Shown here: one piece after another, positions 11,679-23,001 of the stretch
How the letters are laid out: every line of letters begins with the position of its first letter
Numbering within the stretch: the first letter of the stretch is position 1
From: Aotearoamyces nothofagi
Taxonomy: Eukaryota; Ascomycota; Leotiomycetes; Leotiales; Tympanidaceae
Reading direction: 5' to 3'
Length of the DNA: 64,000 nt
NCBI GenBank assembly: GCA_015345905.1
Contig: JADDTR010000028.1
Span: 186,001-250,000, forward strand
The notes under the pieces: generated by a model
Seen by the model: the letters and a program-made list of their open reading frames with translations, nothing else
Told to the model about the DNA's origin: nothing
Databases searched by the model: none
Translations under genes and position numbers: made by a program

Positions 11679-11895
11679 AAATTGGTGTAGATGGCTGATG
11701 GGTGTATATTAGGCGTTTGGATTGGAACATAATGTATGATCACGCCGCTTATAAGCTGTACAATACTTCAACATCTCACTTGGCAATGGACAATCCTCTA
11801 TTGCTCAAATTCATACGAATGCTACTGTCAATCGACAGCATAAACTTATCCTTTGACAGTTGTGGGCACATTATACAATTACGTTGCTATATAGA

Positions 11896-13861
11896 CTACC
11901 TTTGTTTCATTTCTGCCGGTGCAGCAGCAGCTGCCCGTGCACTTCTGATATCACTTTGACTTAGATGAAGGTCCTCGGCATAATCTCCGAAGGCCGCCAG
12001 TAACTCGTTTAAGCCGCCCTTCAATGCTGCTAGTATGGTATCAATCTCGGGACTCTCATGTTTCTTCTCCACATCGGTCCAGTGTACTCCCAAAACCCGT
12101 TTAAACTCTTCGAGCCTCTGGATTGTTGCTGTGAAGGTCCGGATGATTCGGGGAATGTCTCTTTGTACGTTTCCATATTGATCTTCCTGAAGGCTACACA
12201 CCGATAGCTTGGTCAGGGCATCAATTGCATCCACAATTATGCCAACATCTCCATATGGCGATCCCAATACAACTACAGCAATTCTTCGCCGGAACTCCTG
12301 TCGGAAAGGCCATCCAAACGGACTTCGTAAGAACCGTACAGCGTAGTCGCCAAGTAATGCCCAGATACCTGCTGGAGATAGTTTCTCCTGTTGTTCAGGT
12401 GTAAGAACCGCTTTTGCTTTGCCTATAAGCTTCCGGCTCTGGACTGATAGGGGTGGTGCTGGTGAGTTGCCATGCGCTTTGGCGATAGAGTCGACGGCTT
12501 TCGCAATCTGGGCACCCGTGGTCCTGGGTGGAGGCGAGACTCTAAAAATGTTGTCTTCACTTAAAGGAGCTGCCAAACGAGGTAAGCCGAGTTCATTCGA
12601 GGCTCTGGCTGGTGCAGCAGTAGTACGCGGTGTGGGAGTTAAATGTTCTGAAATACGTGTAGTAACACCACTAATCGTGGCTAGGCATATTTCTAGAATC
12701 TGTGACCAAGCTGAGCCACCTAGTCGGTCGATATCCTCAAAAATGGATTTTCTTCGTCCCTGGAAGTGCTGAGCTATATAGACAAGCTCCCAGAAAGCGA
12801 ATGCCTAGCTAGTGTAAGCTACGACATAAATAAACAGAGTGACGCAACTTACTCTTGTCTGCAGTTTCCTACTCCGAAGACCAGTCAAAAGACTGCCATT
12901 CGGATCCCGAGACTCATACGTTATTGGCCTCCCATTCTTCAAAGGCTCTTGCGCAACATAGGCCGAAAATGCGGCATTCGCCATTTCCCACAAAATTATA
13001 AGAAGAAACCCTCCAGTAAAAGTTTTGAGCAGTATATGCCAGTGGAATGGGCTAATAGCTGGAAGTGCAGTCGATTTAGGTAGTTTCCAGATCAGTCTTG
13101 CGAACCATAATACGTAGTTCCAGGCGGTTTGTCTAATAAACAAGGAGTAAATGAATGGTACGATGACCATCATCGCTGCAGCTCTCTTCAACGAGCTTGC
13201 CGCAATATCCCAAAAATTTGCCTTGAGCTTTGCTAATGCGCGCTGATCGGAGGGTGACTTGGATATTGCCTTCGTCACAGGCATGTCGATTCGATCGTAG
13301 TTGTAGAAGAGGTGCATTCCAGTTTGAACAAGTGCAAGGATGAGGAAATAGCTCATGAGGTAAATCGGGCGCTCATTCAGCCGTGCTCGCTCGTTGTATT
13401 TCGTTTCCGCGATCCAGCTGAGATTCGCATCTTTCGATGCGGAAAATATATACACTTCAGTGAATAACCAAGCTGAAAATAAATAAAAGGCTGCTGTCTG
13501 GAATGTCTGAAATCGGAAAGCATATTGTTGGAACGTTTGTATTCCTGAGTTCGTAGTTCGTAACCCAACATGGAGCTGCGAGACCCGCAAGACAAATACC
13601 ACAAACGCGCAGATGAATATAAGGCCCGTACGAAGACCAGCTCGTCCAAAAGGAAACCACGACCAGAAGACTGCGAATAGTTATTAGCAGACTGTCTGAG
13701 AATGAGAGTGATTTTGCAGACTAACATGAGTTCCACTCTCCAATCAGAACTGCTTCTACATAGCAAGCCCCAAGCAAGACTGCTGCTGCAGAAGAGAATC
13801 TCCTATGTAGAGCTGGTGTAAGAAAGTTCTTGTATGCGGAAATTCGCATAGGTGGAGGCAT
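11896..13861 (-). CDS. NDC1: Nucleoporin/SPB anchor NDC1
   Basis: Ndc1 is an integral pore-membrane protein needed to insert nuclear pore complexes and spindle pole bodies into the nuclear envelope. Three exons: 13861-13726, 13670-12853, 12804-11896, giving 620 aa. The N-terminal half holds about six hydrophobic helices (for example LIFICAFVVFVL, LFSAWLFTEVYIF, YFLILALVQTGMHLF, ILLKTFTGGFLLIILWE). The sequence SRDPNGSLLTGL then AFAFWELVYIAQHFQGRRKSIFEDID is characteristic of fungal Ndc1. The C-terminal half is a soluble helical domain (ALLGDYAVRFLRSPFGWPF). It diverges from PEP12 by 288 bp and converges on the heme lyase. Confidence 0.88.
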
Positions 13862-14149
13862 GGTTTAAAACGAGGCCTCAACCAGAGGTGGTTGGCAGTA
13901 AAGACTGTGGCTATAAGCTCTATGTTGACATTGAAGCTCCAACCAAAATAAAGTTACGCGGGCAGAAACGTCCATCCACATCTATGCGGCACCAGCCTCA
14001 ATTGTGGCTGAGCGCTAGCGCGGGTACCTCAACTTCCGCAATCGCTATCTATCGATCACGAGCTTCCCTTGACATCACCAGGCACCAGGCACCAGGAGAG
14101 TACATACTGTATTGAATTTTCACATTTGTTCCTCACCCTCTTTATTACC

Positions 14150-15018
14150 ATGTCTTTCGATCAACTTTCTACACTGGAAGCACAGCCTACGTCCACCCGT
14201 AGTGGTGGATATACTGATGATCCGGAGTTTCAGCGTATCTCCCAAGACTGTATGACGAAGCTCTTCACATTAACTGGGAACATCTCGAGACTATCCAATC
14301 AGATATCGCTGCTAGGTACCAAGAGGGACACGGACCGAGTCCGCGAACGAGTACATGATCTACTGGAGGAAACTAAGGATGCCTTCAAGGACGTAGGAGA
14401 AGGCGTCAAGACGGTGCAATCATGGGAGGATGTTAGCGTATGTCTATCCACCAGTCCTTTTGTCATCGTATTCGGTCTTGCTAATAGAGTTACCTATAGC
14501 CATCACAAAAATATACCCAACAAAAGCTCTCGCGCGAATTTCAAGCTTCCCTCCGTGAATTCCAAAATGTTCAGCGTCGAGCCCTCGAGAAGCAACGGGC
14601 TTCCGCATCGGCCGCACGCACCGCACTCGAGGATGCTACTTCGCCCTCAGAAGACGTATCAAGCCCATTTGGGCAGCAGCAATCACAAGAGCAGCTTCGC
14701 CTTGCTTCACAGGACGAGGTAGATTTTCAAGACTCCCTGATCGTTGAGCGAGAAGCAGAGATCCGGAATATCGAGCAAGGTGTCAGTGAGCTCAATGAGT
14801 TGTTTAGAGATGTGGCGCATATTGTGAGCGAGCAAGGAGAACAGCTTGATACAATTTCGGCAAATGTAGAGAATACAAGATCGGATACGAGAGGCGCAGA
14901 TGTGGAGCTGAGAAGCGCAGCGAGGTACCAGAAGAATGCGAGGTCGAAGGCATGCATGTTGCTGTTAATTCTGGCTGTTATTCTCACAATCATTTTGCTA
15001 GCTGTTTTTGTTGGTTGA
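14150..15018 (+). CDS. PEP12: Qa-SNARE, Pep12-type endosomal syntaxin
   Basis: A tail-anchored t-SNARE for Golgi-to-endosome/prevacuole fusion. Two exons: 14150-14437 and 14500-15018, giving 268 aa. The N-terminal Habc region begins SGGYTDDPEFQRIS. The segment YTQQKLSREFQASLREFQNVQ corresponds to the Hc/linker region of syntaxins. The SNARE motif is at about 185-245 (REAEIRNIEQGVSELNELF, with the zero-layer Gln in IVSEQGEQLD). A C-terminal hydrophobic anchor follows (ACMLLLILAVILTIILLAVFVG). Domain order and spacing match yeast Pep12; Vam3 is the alternative. Confidence 0.88.
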
Positions 15019-15285
15019 GACTGTCATTAGAATTTCAGGGTCTGCATTTTTGGTCGCTGGGGAGCCATTTTAATCTTGGGGCGTCACGAGCTTGTATTAT
15101 CTTAGCTAGTATTGACTGACTGTGATGTATTGTTTTTCTTATTTTATGTAGACAGATACAATGCTATGACCACTTTATAGGCACGATTCTCAAGACTCCA
15201 TGTTGAGAACAACCTTTGCCCTTTCCATAAGCCAAATTGACGCCAATGATGCCGGAATCTCATATGCATAATCACTAATGATAGG

Positions 15286-18200
15286 CTACCCCTCTGTAGT
15301 ATCCATCTTATTCAGATGTGCTTGCTTCGCAATCGCCTTTCTCTCTTCCCTAAACAATCTAATCTTCTCTTTCATAGCATCATCAGGCACTACGTCCTCA
15401 ATGCTCATCGGTTGCCGGTTGAAAGGGTCATTCGGGTCACTCAACAGATGGCTGCGTATTGTGCTCCTGTCAATTGTCTGCTTGCTCATAGGCAAGATAA
15501 CTGGATCCTCCATCAAGGTGTACATCAATGGGTCTAAGAACTCGTCTGGGATTTCACCTAGGTCTTCTTCCGCTTGGTCGTCAATTTCCTTGGCCTGCTT
15601 AAATCGATCCTTCAGAGCTTGCCAAGCTGCTAGTTCCTCCTTTGACTTTAGAGAAAATCGCTCCAGTATACGAGATGCATTGTCAAAATTTGCAGGTTTG
15701 TAAGACCGGCCATCCCTTGCCACGGCTTCGACAAAGCGGGCGGATCGCCCCAAGTTGAGATATATATCGACGAATTCCGCAAGAAGAGCCTTAGGGTTAA
15801 ACTGATATTTCGTGGGATCCTCCACTTTGAGATCTCGGGATTTAGGACCAACAAGGGTATCAAGGTTATAATCTAGCATATCTGCGAGACGCTGCACTAT
15901 TTCAGGCATAGTGAAGGATTCACTTAGAGCGGACGTGAAGAGTTTCATCATGCCAATGGTCTCGTTTGCCAATTGCATATATGATTGTGCTTGACGCTCT
16001 GCCTCAGAAAGTGCTTCCTCCTTTGCTCCTCGTTCCTCATCTGTCAAGCTTTCTGGATTCTTCAGAGCAATCTGGATGTCGTGAATCTTAGGGAACTTCG
16101 TGAGAGCTTCATCGAGTACGTAGGTGGCGTCATTGAGAAGTAGATTTACGAAGCGAACAAAGAAATCGGTGTTGATTCTGCAGAATTGTCAGTCCTCCGT
16201 TTCTCGTTAATTTGGTTTACTAGAAAGTACTCACTTGCTCTCTTGCGTCAGGCGCGTTTTATAAATGTCGTTGGACCAAATACATTTGATGACTTGAAAA
16301 ATCTCGTATCGAATATTGAACTTGTCATAGAATTGGTTATGAGTGCCGGTGGACTCGGCCTCTAAGCAACATGTAAGTGCTGGTTATGTTATGGGGGAAT
16401 AAAAGAACTTACCGATATAGAACTTCATTAAAGCATGTAGAAGGTTATCGTTGGCAAATTTTTCACCAGTTAAAGCGTCCCCAAGAACACCTTTTTGCCG
16501 ATGATACACAGGCCAAGTTCCATGAAAGAGTAAAGATACTAATCCAGACTTAAGATATGGGTTTTTGATATAATCTGAGCTTCGAAGGAAAGTAATGCAT
16601 AGCGCAATGAGCTCATCAGCCTGTGATGAGATGATAACCTGCGGGACGAAGCGGAAAATGAAATTGAAGTTTGAAACAATATCATCCAGAACATATTCGG
16701 GTAGGTTGCGGAATGCTTCAGGTTGTTCAGCGGGAAGTGGTAGCTGGATGGCCTTTCCAGGCACATAGTCTGACCCGGTGGCAATGCGCAGGAGGAACAC
16801 GATAACGTATCTCATGAATTGCAATGATCGAGCTTGCATCAGATCATCAAAGAGAACGCCCTCTATTGCGAACTTCAGCGACATAGCCTTCTCAAGCACA
16901 TCGTTGTACTTCTTCACACTTGCTTCGAACACAGCCATCTGGGCCGGGTTGTTCGCAAATTTCGGTCGCTCTACCTCCAGCTCAGCCATATGCTTTTGGA
17001 AGTACTTGATATCCTTATCCAGTGATTTCAGCTTTCCGTTTGTAGCCTCACTCCCGTAGTGATGAGCAGCCAAGGTCAGGAAAAATACTTCAGAAATGAA
17101 ATTTGAGGTACCCTCAAGTTGCGTCGAGTAAAAATTGTCGGACGAGTTCTGATCAGCATTGAGCTTGGTTTCATCCTTGATCTTAATTCTCGGGTTTCGC
17201 CTCAAGTAATCGACATCGATCTTCGAGACCTTAGAGAACGTCGAGTCCATAAACGGCTCGCAGAGATAATCAAGTATAACCGTGACATTCATCATGAAAC
17301 CATGTGATGATACTTGTTTCTCATCTACCTGTATAGCTCGACGCTTGTGATTCTCATTGACGATGTATGCAAACCAATCCAAAGTTCGATTTTTTGCAGT
17401 CGTACTTGCTCGTACAAACTGGTTAATAATATCCAGCAAGTCTTTTTGATGTGTGTTTAACGTCAGGCGTAGAGCATTTTGAGACGTCTGAACGTGTCCC
17501 TTATCCATAGTCTTTGGACTTGAAAAGTAAGCCTTAGTAACATCTGGCTGTAAAGGTGATATCCGGAAGAATGGGCCGAGTAATGTGTGCTTCTCAATAC
17601 CAGGCGCGGATGTAGCCATCTGAAACAGAGGATCTTCTGCAATAGCAGTTGTCAAAGCTGGGAACCTGGTAAAACTTTTAAGAGCCTGAGCATAACATTA
17701 GCATATAGGCCGTTGGTTGGAACGGGTGGTTCGCATAATACATACTTGAACGTAAGGCTTGTAGTCATCGTTCATAGTCATATTTGATAGCTGGTAACTC
17801 AAGCCAGCGACAGCCTTTGTTAGCATAGGCTTGACAGTATCATCTTCGTCGAACCGAGAAACAGCTTCTGTCAAAAAATCAAGGCATATACCCTTCTCAT
17901 CCTCAGGATCGGCCAAAAGATATGGCACCACTGAGTCTGTGTTAGGGTTAGGATCGCGGCTGTTTAAATGTCAGTCCGCACCATTCTTGGGCCAACAAGT
18001 TACTGACCCAAAGAGTTCTGGCATAGTAACGGCAAAGATACAGTTGCTCATACAAAGCCGTCGAGCTTCCTTCAAAATTACATCTCTGCCATTTGCCTGT
18101 CCCCTCAAGCTCTTCAATGCCCTTGTGGTCCTCTTCCAGCATGGTAATAAATAATCCAGAACCGCCTTATTATGGGGCACTTTTGAAGCAGCTTCCATAA

Positions 18201-18853
18201 GCGCCGTATCAAGTGTCCCAACGGTTAACCTGATAGGCTCCCCTGCTTCGACCAACTCTTGCTTTAGGCTAGGAAGAGAAATCAACTTATGGCCATTATA
18301 GTCAGTATGTTGGTTCTCGTCTAAGGTAATCCGAAATATGTTTCCCAGGGTTCTGCTCTCGAAGTCTTCAAGCGATTCTTCTTTTGGCGCCATGGCGGTC
18401 CTGTGGGGTGGCGAGTGCACTGCAGATGACCCTGATCCATCTCGGGCCCTCTTCACAGCGCCCTCTCCTGGTGTAATCCGGATTGCTGGAGGGGAAGCTT
18501 TCGGTTGTTGTGTGCCCAACTTCGTGAAGGGGTTGTCTGCAGGGCTCACTGGCGTAGCAGATGAGCTTGTGATATTGATCTTTGGTTTCTCAGTCGAAGG
18601 TGTAGGTTGTGAGGTAGGGGCTGCAGTGTTCGCCGAGGTTGACGAAGCTGGACTATTGGCTTCAGGTGAAGCCTCTGGCTTTACAGGTGTGGACCCTTGT
18701 AACTTCTCAAGACGTCGTTGTCGAATCTATGGTAAGCCGCATTGTCAGTAGTGAACGATGCAAAGATTCCCGAATGCTAGTACCAACCTCATCCATCTTC
18801 TTCTTGTCCGGTGCATCAGGAGGATTAGATGTGGGTGGGGGGTAGTTGTCCAT
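15286..18853 (-). CDS. UFD2: Ubiquitin conjugation factor E4 (U-box ligase) UFD2
   Basis: Ufd2 elongates ubiquitin chains on substrates handed over by Cdc48. Six exons: 18853-18788, 18726-18008, 17959-17746, 17685-16413, 16361-16235, 16177-15286, giving 1096 aa, within the fungal range. The second donor is the GTCAGT at 18007; the neighbouring GTAACT at 18004 would run into a stop. The N-terminus is Pro/Ser-rich. The UFD2 core includes LGPFFRISPLQPDV, NRTLDWFAYIVNENHKR and LPEYVLDDIVSNFNFIFR. The U-box lies at about 1005-1080 (DEFLDPLMYTLMEDPVILP, DPFNRQPMS). The short telomere-like repeat inside exon 3 is ordinary coding sequence. Confidence 0.95.
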
Positions 18854-19410
18854 CGTGTCGGGATATGGGGAGGATGTTGAAATGAGACAGTCGTTGATGG
18901 TTGAGAAGTAAGATAGCTGGTTGTCAGCCTTACTGCCGATAGGTTTGGCTAGCCTGCCTATACATATGTCATTTTGGCGTTCCGATACCCCAGCTCGCTT
19001 CGCTAATCTATCTATCCAGAACCTTCCCCTATTACTTATGCTTGGCATGCGTGGTAAGCAGCCGATAGGGGTGCTCGCTCACCAATCTAATACTTTCGCC
19101 AATAATTGCACAGGCCATATGTAGAATTTAACTTTGGTTGAGCGATCCTAAATAAATGAAAGTACAGTTCAATTGTGATAAAAAGTACCGTACCACTCTC
19201 TAACTACCATTTTGGGCTGCCTCTGTAGTCATAGAGTTCACGACCACGGGAAGGCCCAATGGTGGGATTTCTCGACGATTAATAGACGCACGCATGTCGT
19301 TTTCACATTTAAAAAAGGTTAGGTGGACTCTATAATCATCGTTGATGATCGGGCTCCAATGTACCCCTCCATAACGCCATGCTTCTAATTAACATACAAA
19401 TCTCGCTCTT
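18854..19410. other. Intergenic, UFD2 promoter and DnaJ 3' flank
   Basis: Ordinary composition, no supported gene. It contains the 5' flank of UFD2 and the 3' flank of the DnaJ gene. Confidence 0.6.
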
Positions 19411-20586
19411 TTAACGAGAATTAATCCTATACCCTAACCCTTCCAGCTTTCGACACGACCCCATATCCATGTTCCGGGCACGGTTCATCTTGTTCTCATC
19501 TTGGAAGAACCATCCTTGAGCTTCATTCACCATTCGCTGTTTATTTTCTAGTTGACGTTCGCATTCGGCTCTTAACACTTGAACATATGTCACCTCTGCC
19601 TTTTGGTCCAACTGTGAAAATTTCCGTGCAGTATAATCAGCCACTTCACCGGGATTGACATAGTAGTCAACCTTCATCTGGGGCGTTAACCGATGTAATG
19701 TGAAAGGCGGTTCGGGGCCATTAAATCGCATGTGAGGACCTGCAGGTGTCGAATCGCCGCCAGAGAATAACGATGAGAGTAATGGGAGTACAAAGATAAT
19801 AAGTAGGGGCAGAAGGCCGGCAATGGTCGTTCCTAAATTCCGTGGAGTTTCAGCTGCTCCAGTTTCGCGTGGCCTTCGCCGCGGTCTTGCACCTCCAAAT
19901 TGATGTACCCGTATTCCAGGGCCACCTCCAAGATTGAAAACAAATTGAGGGCCAGTATCGAACATACCACCTCCACCTCCACCTAGGTAAAAGTTAGTGA
20001 GGAAGCGAAGAGTAGAAACTGCCAATTCTAAAGGCATACCAAAAGGACCAAATCCTCCACCCATCCCACCACCTCCAAAGAATCTATTAAACATCTCTTC
20101 TGGACTAATTTCATCGTCCCAGCCTCTTCCAGCTCCTCCTCCGCCTCCACCACTACCGCCAGCTTGTGACCTTCCTGCAAACCCACTAAACGGACTTTGA
20201 CTTGGTGCGGCTCCTCCACCAAACCGACTATCTGGGTCACCCCCAAAACGATCAAATTTCTGCTTTTTATCTGCATCGCTCAAGACCCCAAAGGCCCTAC
20301 TAACCATCTTAAATGCTTCGTCCGCATGCTCATGGCCATTCTTATCCGGATGGGTTAACAGACTCAATTTTCGATAAGCCTTCTTAATCTCAGAGTCTGT
20401 AACAGTCGTCTTCACTTCTTCCAGCCCGAGAATATCGTAAAAAGCTGTCGGTGAGCATCTTCGCACTCGTATCACAGCAGCCTTTTGCTCGATCGTATAT
20501 TTTCGGTCTTGGTTCCCTTGGTTATGATCGCGAGATTTGGCAGCACCATTTGAGGCGCCTGCGCCAGAGGCTGTAGCTGCGGGCAT
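19411..20586 (-). CDS. DnaJ (Hsp40) co-chaperone, ER-membrane DNAJB12/14 type
   Basis: Two exons: 20586-20040 and 19982-19411, giving 372 aa. The J domain at about 45-115 starts AFYDILGLEEV and has the HPD signature in LLTHPDKNGHEHADEAFK. A Gly/Phe-rich linker follows (FNRFFGGGG). One hydrophobic segment (IAGLLPLLIIFVLPLLSSLF) precedes the DUF1977-like C-terminal region (YYVNPGEVADYTARKFSQLDQ...). This architecture is that of ER-membrane J proteins acting in ERAD with cytosolic Hsp70. The intron 20039-19983 is 57 nt, divisible by three and free of stops; retention would insert 19 residues into the Gly linker. Splice signals (GTATGC, TTACCTAG) favour removal. Confidence 0.88.
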   Translation of the reverse strand: MPAATASGAGASNGAAKSRDHNQGNQDRKYTIEQKAAVIRVRRCSPTAFYDILGLEEVKTTVTDSEIKKAYRKLSLLTHPDKNGHEHADEAFKMVSRAFGVLSDADKKQKFDRFGGDPDSRFGGGAAPSQSPFSGFAGRSQAGGSGGGGGGAGRGWDDEISPEEMFNRFFGGGGMGGGFGPFGMPLELAVSTLRFLTNFYLGGGGGGMFDTGPQFVFNLGGGPGIRVHQFGGARPRRRPRETGAAETPRNLGTTIAGLLPLLIIFVLPLLSSLFSGGDSTPAGPHMRFNGPEPPFTLHRLTPQMKVDYYVNPGEVADYTARKFSQLDQKAEVTYVQVLRAECERQLENKQRMVNEAQGWFFQDENKMNRARNMDMGSCRKLEGLGYRINSR

Positions 20587-21035
20587 CGCCGCCGATGATC
20601 GGAAGATATGCTCGCCCTTGAAGCAAGGAGTGGTTTAGTATTTGGAGCAATGGATCCGATCACGTAGCCTTTGAAAGACGCCCTTTGGTTTCGTGGAAGC
20701 GTAAGGTGGTCTTTTCGGCCGGAGTAGCCCAGTTGCGATATCTCGAGCCACAGAACGCTAAAACGACAAGGATCCTCGATCGCTTCGCATATAATTAATT
20801 ATACACGGCACGTGATGGTCCCGAATGACGACGTTGAACGTCAATATTCCGTTAAATACATTTCCAGATATCTTTGGGCGTAATTCATCAACAATCCTGT
20901 AGAGGATATTATCACTTCAAAACAAGAAGATTGCCCCACGCGAAGCCTTCCTCATAGGCCGTCTCACTACAATTGCTGGAGATTGACATGTATTAGTCGA
21001 GGCCTATTTCACATTCATCTATCCACGCCGAAATT
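20587..21035. promoter_or_regulatory. Divergent promoter, DnaJ / Aim19-like
   Basis: A 449-bp region between two divergent starts. It contains a CACGTGA word at 20809-20815, usable by either gene. No coding potential seen. Confidence 0.5.
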
Positions 21036-21525
21036 ATGGCGTCAGAAGGCGAAGCTGTTGGAGATGGAAAGAAGGCAGCTCTATCATATGCTACTGCATG
21101 GGGCAGTGAGTATACTCCACTGCTAGTTGCTATGGGCATTTGGCAGCAGACTTACGTACAATCTTTTCTTAGAATCATCTCTCCCACCGATGGTCCTAGC
21201 AACCTTTATAACAGCATTGCATGCAAAACCCTTCCAGCCTCTACCTATGCTGTTTCCTCCTGTACTCCTCTTCAGCACCTACCTAAACCTCAGCAATTAC
21301 GAAGTGGACAGTGCGGGGATTACTGCGGCATGGTCAGGCCTTTACATCTTGCTCGCACGGCGGAGGAAAGCTAAAGGCTCCGGAATTGCTAGACGAGTAG
21401 CGAACAAGCTTGGTGCGAGAGGGTTGGTAAGAGGTGCTACTATTGGAGTTGCAGCCATCAACGTTGTTGCTGGTGGACTGACATATTCTTTTGGGAAGAG
21501 GAAGGACACAGAGGAGAGTCCTTAA
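21036..21525 (+). CDS. Small membrane protein, Aim19-like (probable mitochondrial)
   Basis: Two exons: 21036-21105 and 21173-21525, giving 140 aa, using a perfect GTGAGT donor and a TTCTTAG acceptor. Hydrophobic stretches are MVLATFITALHA, PMLFPPVLLFSTY and GITAAWSGLYILL. The segment NYEVDSAGITAAWSGLYIL resembles yeast Aim19 (DLENGAGFIATWSALYLI from memory), which affects mitochondrial inheritance. A C-terminal hydrophobic region (GATIGVAAINVVAGGLTYSF) ends in a charged tail. Exon 1 is open far past the donor (SEYTPLLVAMGI...), so an alternative transcript is possible. The family call is moderate. Confidence 0.6.
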
Positions 21526-23001
21526 AATTGCATTTAGGCCGGAGTTAGGAATGCTTATATTGCATAGAAAGGATCTCAGATTGGTTCGGGCTAGACTAGG
21601 CACGGATATATGTACTTTTAGTTGTACATAATCTAACATTGCTGAACAAAAGGCGAAATAGGTATCAACCTGCCGGTGCTGAAAGTCAAGACAGATAAAT
21701 AGATTTGTTGGAAAAGAATCAAGAGATGAGGATATAGAAGTTAGATGGAAGCACGCTGAACGAACCGCCGTGACGTTTTCGATGACAAGAATGAATCTTC
21801 TCTTTTCTTAAGGAGGTGAATATCAAAGGCCGATCACACATCGAACATCGTGAATATCGCCAGATGCGCATAACACAAATAGAACAAAAAGGTATTGAGT
21901 TTGCTATCGCATCCTAGGATTCTAGGAGCATCTGGTTACACCGTGTGCACAGTAGTATCACGGCCTATACCGCAGTGCTTATATTAATCGTATAGTTCGT
22001 TGGACATGTGTGACATACAGTAATAAGTGTCTTATCGTGACAATGGAGTAGCCTTGTGGAGAGAGCATGCTAACACCAAGCATGAGATGTCCACCAACAC
22101 GGTAATATACTTATTCCAAGGCAGTCTCTCACAACCATAAATCACCACTTAAAAAGCCCTCCTTCCCGATGTCACTCCAGAGCGAAGATCGTGAAAAAAT
22201 AGGAGCAGAAGCTCTCCTCTTGGGCCCACCTTCCTGTGGGCGCGACCCACACCCCGTACTGGCACCGCAAGCCCCACCACCCACATAACTTCCAGCCATA
22301 CAACAAGAACATCACCAAGAACATCAAAAATGGGATTCTGCCATACTCGGTGTGTTCGGGTTGGTTTTTAATCCAGAAGATCGAACAAATGACTACCTGA
22401 GCATTTTACGTTGAGGCCAGGCTTTCAGGTCGTGAATCTCGAATTCGGTGTATTGTTACAGCGCACCCGACGGACGGAATAATTAGTTGCGGTGCACGCT
22501 CGAAGTGGGCGCAGGTATGGCTTAATAATGCCTCGCGGGAAACTTCCGGGGAAAGGCCTAGAGTGATTGGGTACAAGAGGCACCCGTAGCTCGTAGATCG
22601 GCATCGATTGGCGGAGTGGCCGTCGACCCGTTGCCGGATCGCCCTAGCCAGTTTATGATGGAGAGACAATGCAGTGCGTGCATGGGCCGAAAAGAGATCG
22701 TTGAGCTGGGGCAAGCTACCTGACCACCGACAACCTCGAAACACCATCCCTTATTGCATTCTTTCCCGCCTCTCTGCTCAATTAAATCCCCTGTATACTC
22801 AGATCTCCTCTGAATCGCTTCCTAGCTCAACTATCCTGTTTCTTGTCTTCTTGGAGCTGCTCAACGTTGGGCGCATATCTTGCGCTGTTGCGTCCCGGCC
22901 GCAACCCGACCAATCCTCTGAGGTAGTGTTCTCGATTCACTTCAGCAAGCAAAGTCTTCCGTCCTTTCTCGATATCCAAAAGCATAATCAGATTGTCAGA
23001 A
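21526..23001. other. 1.5-kb intergenic region upstream of GUT2
   Basis: No supported gene. The last 250 bp, pyrimidine-rich with TCTCCT/TTTCTT tracts, are probably the GUT2 promoter and leader. ORFs on both strands around 22400-23000 lack codon structure and are rejected. Confidence 0.55.

Noticed and set aside
17941-17952. TTAGGGTTAGG, telomere-like repeat
   Set aside because: It lies inside UFD2 exon 3 coding sequence (NPNPN), only two units.
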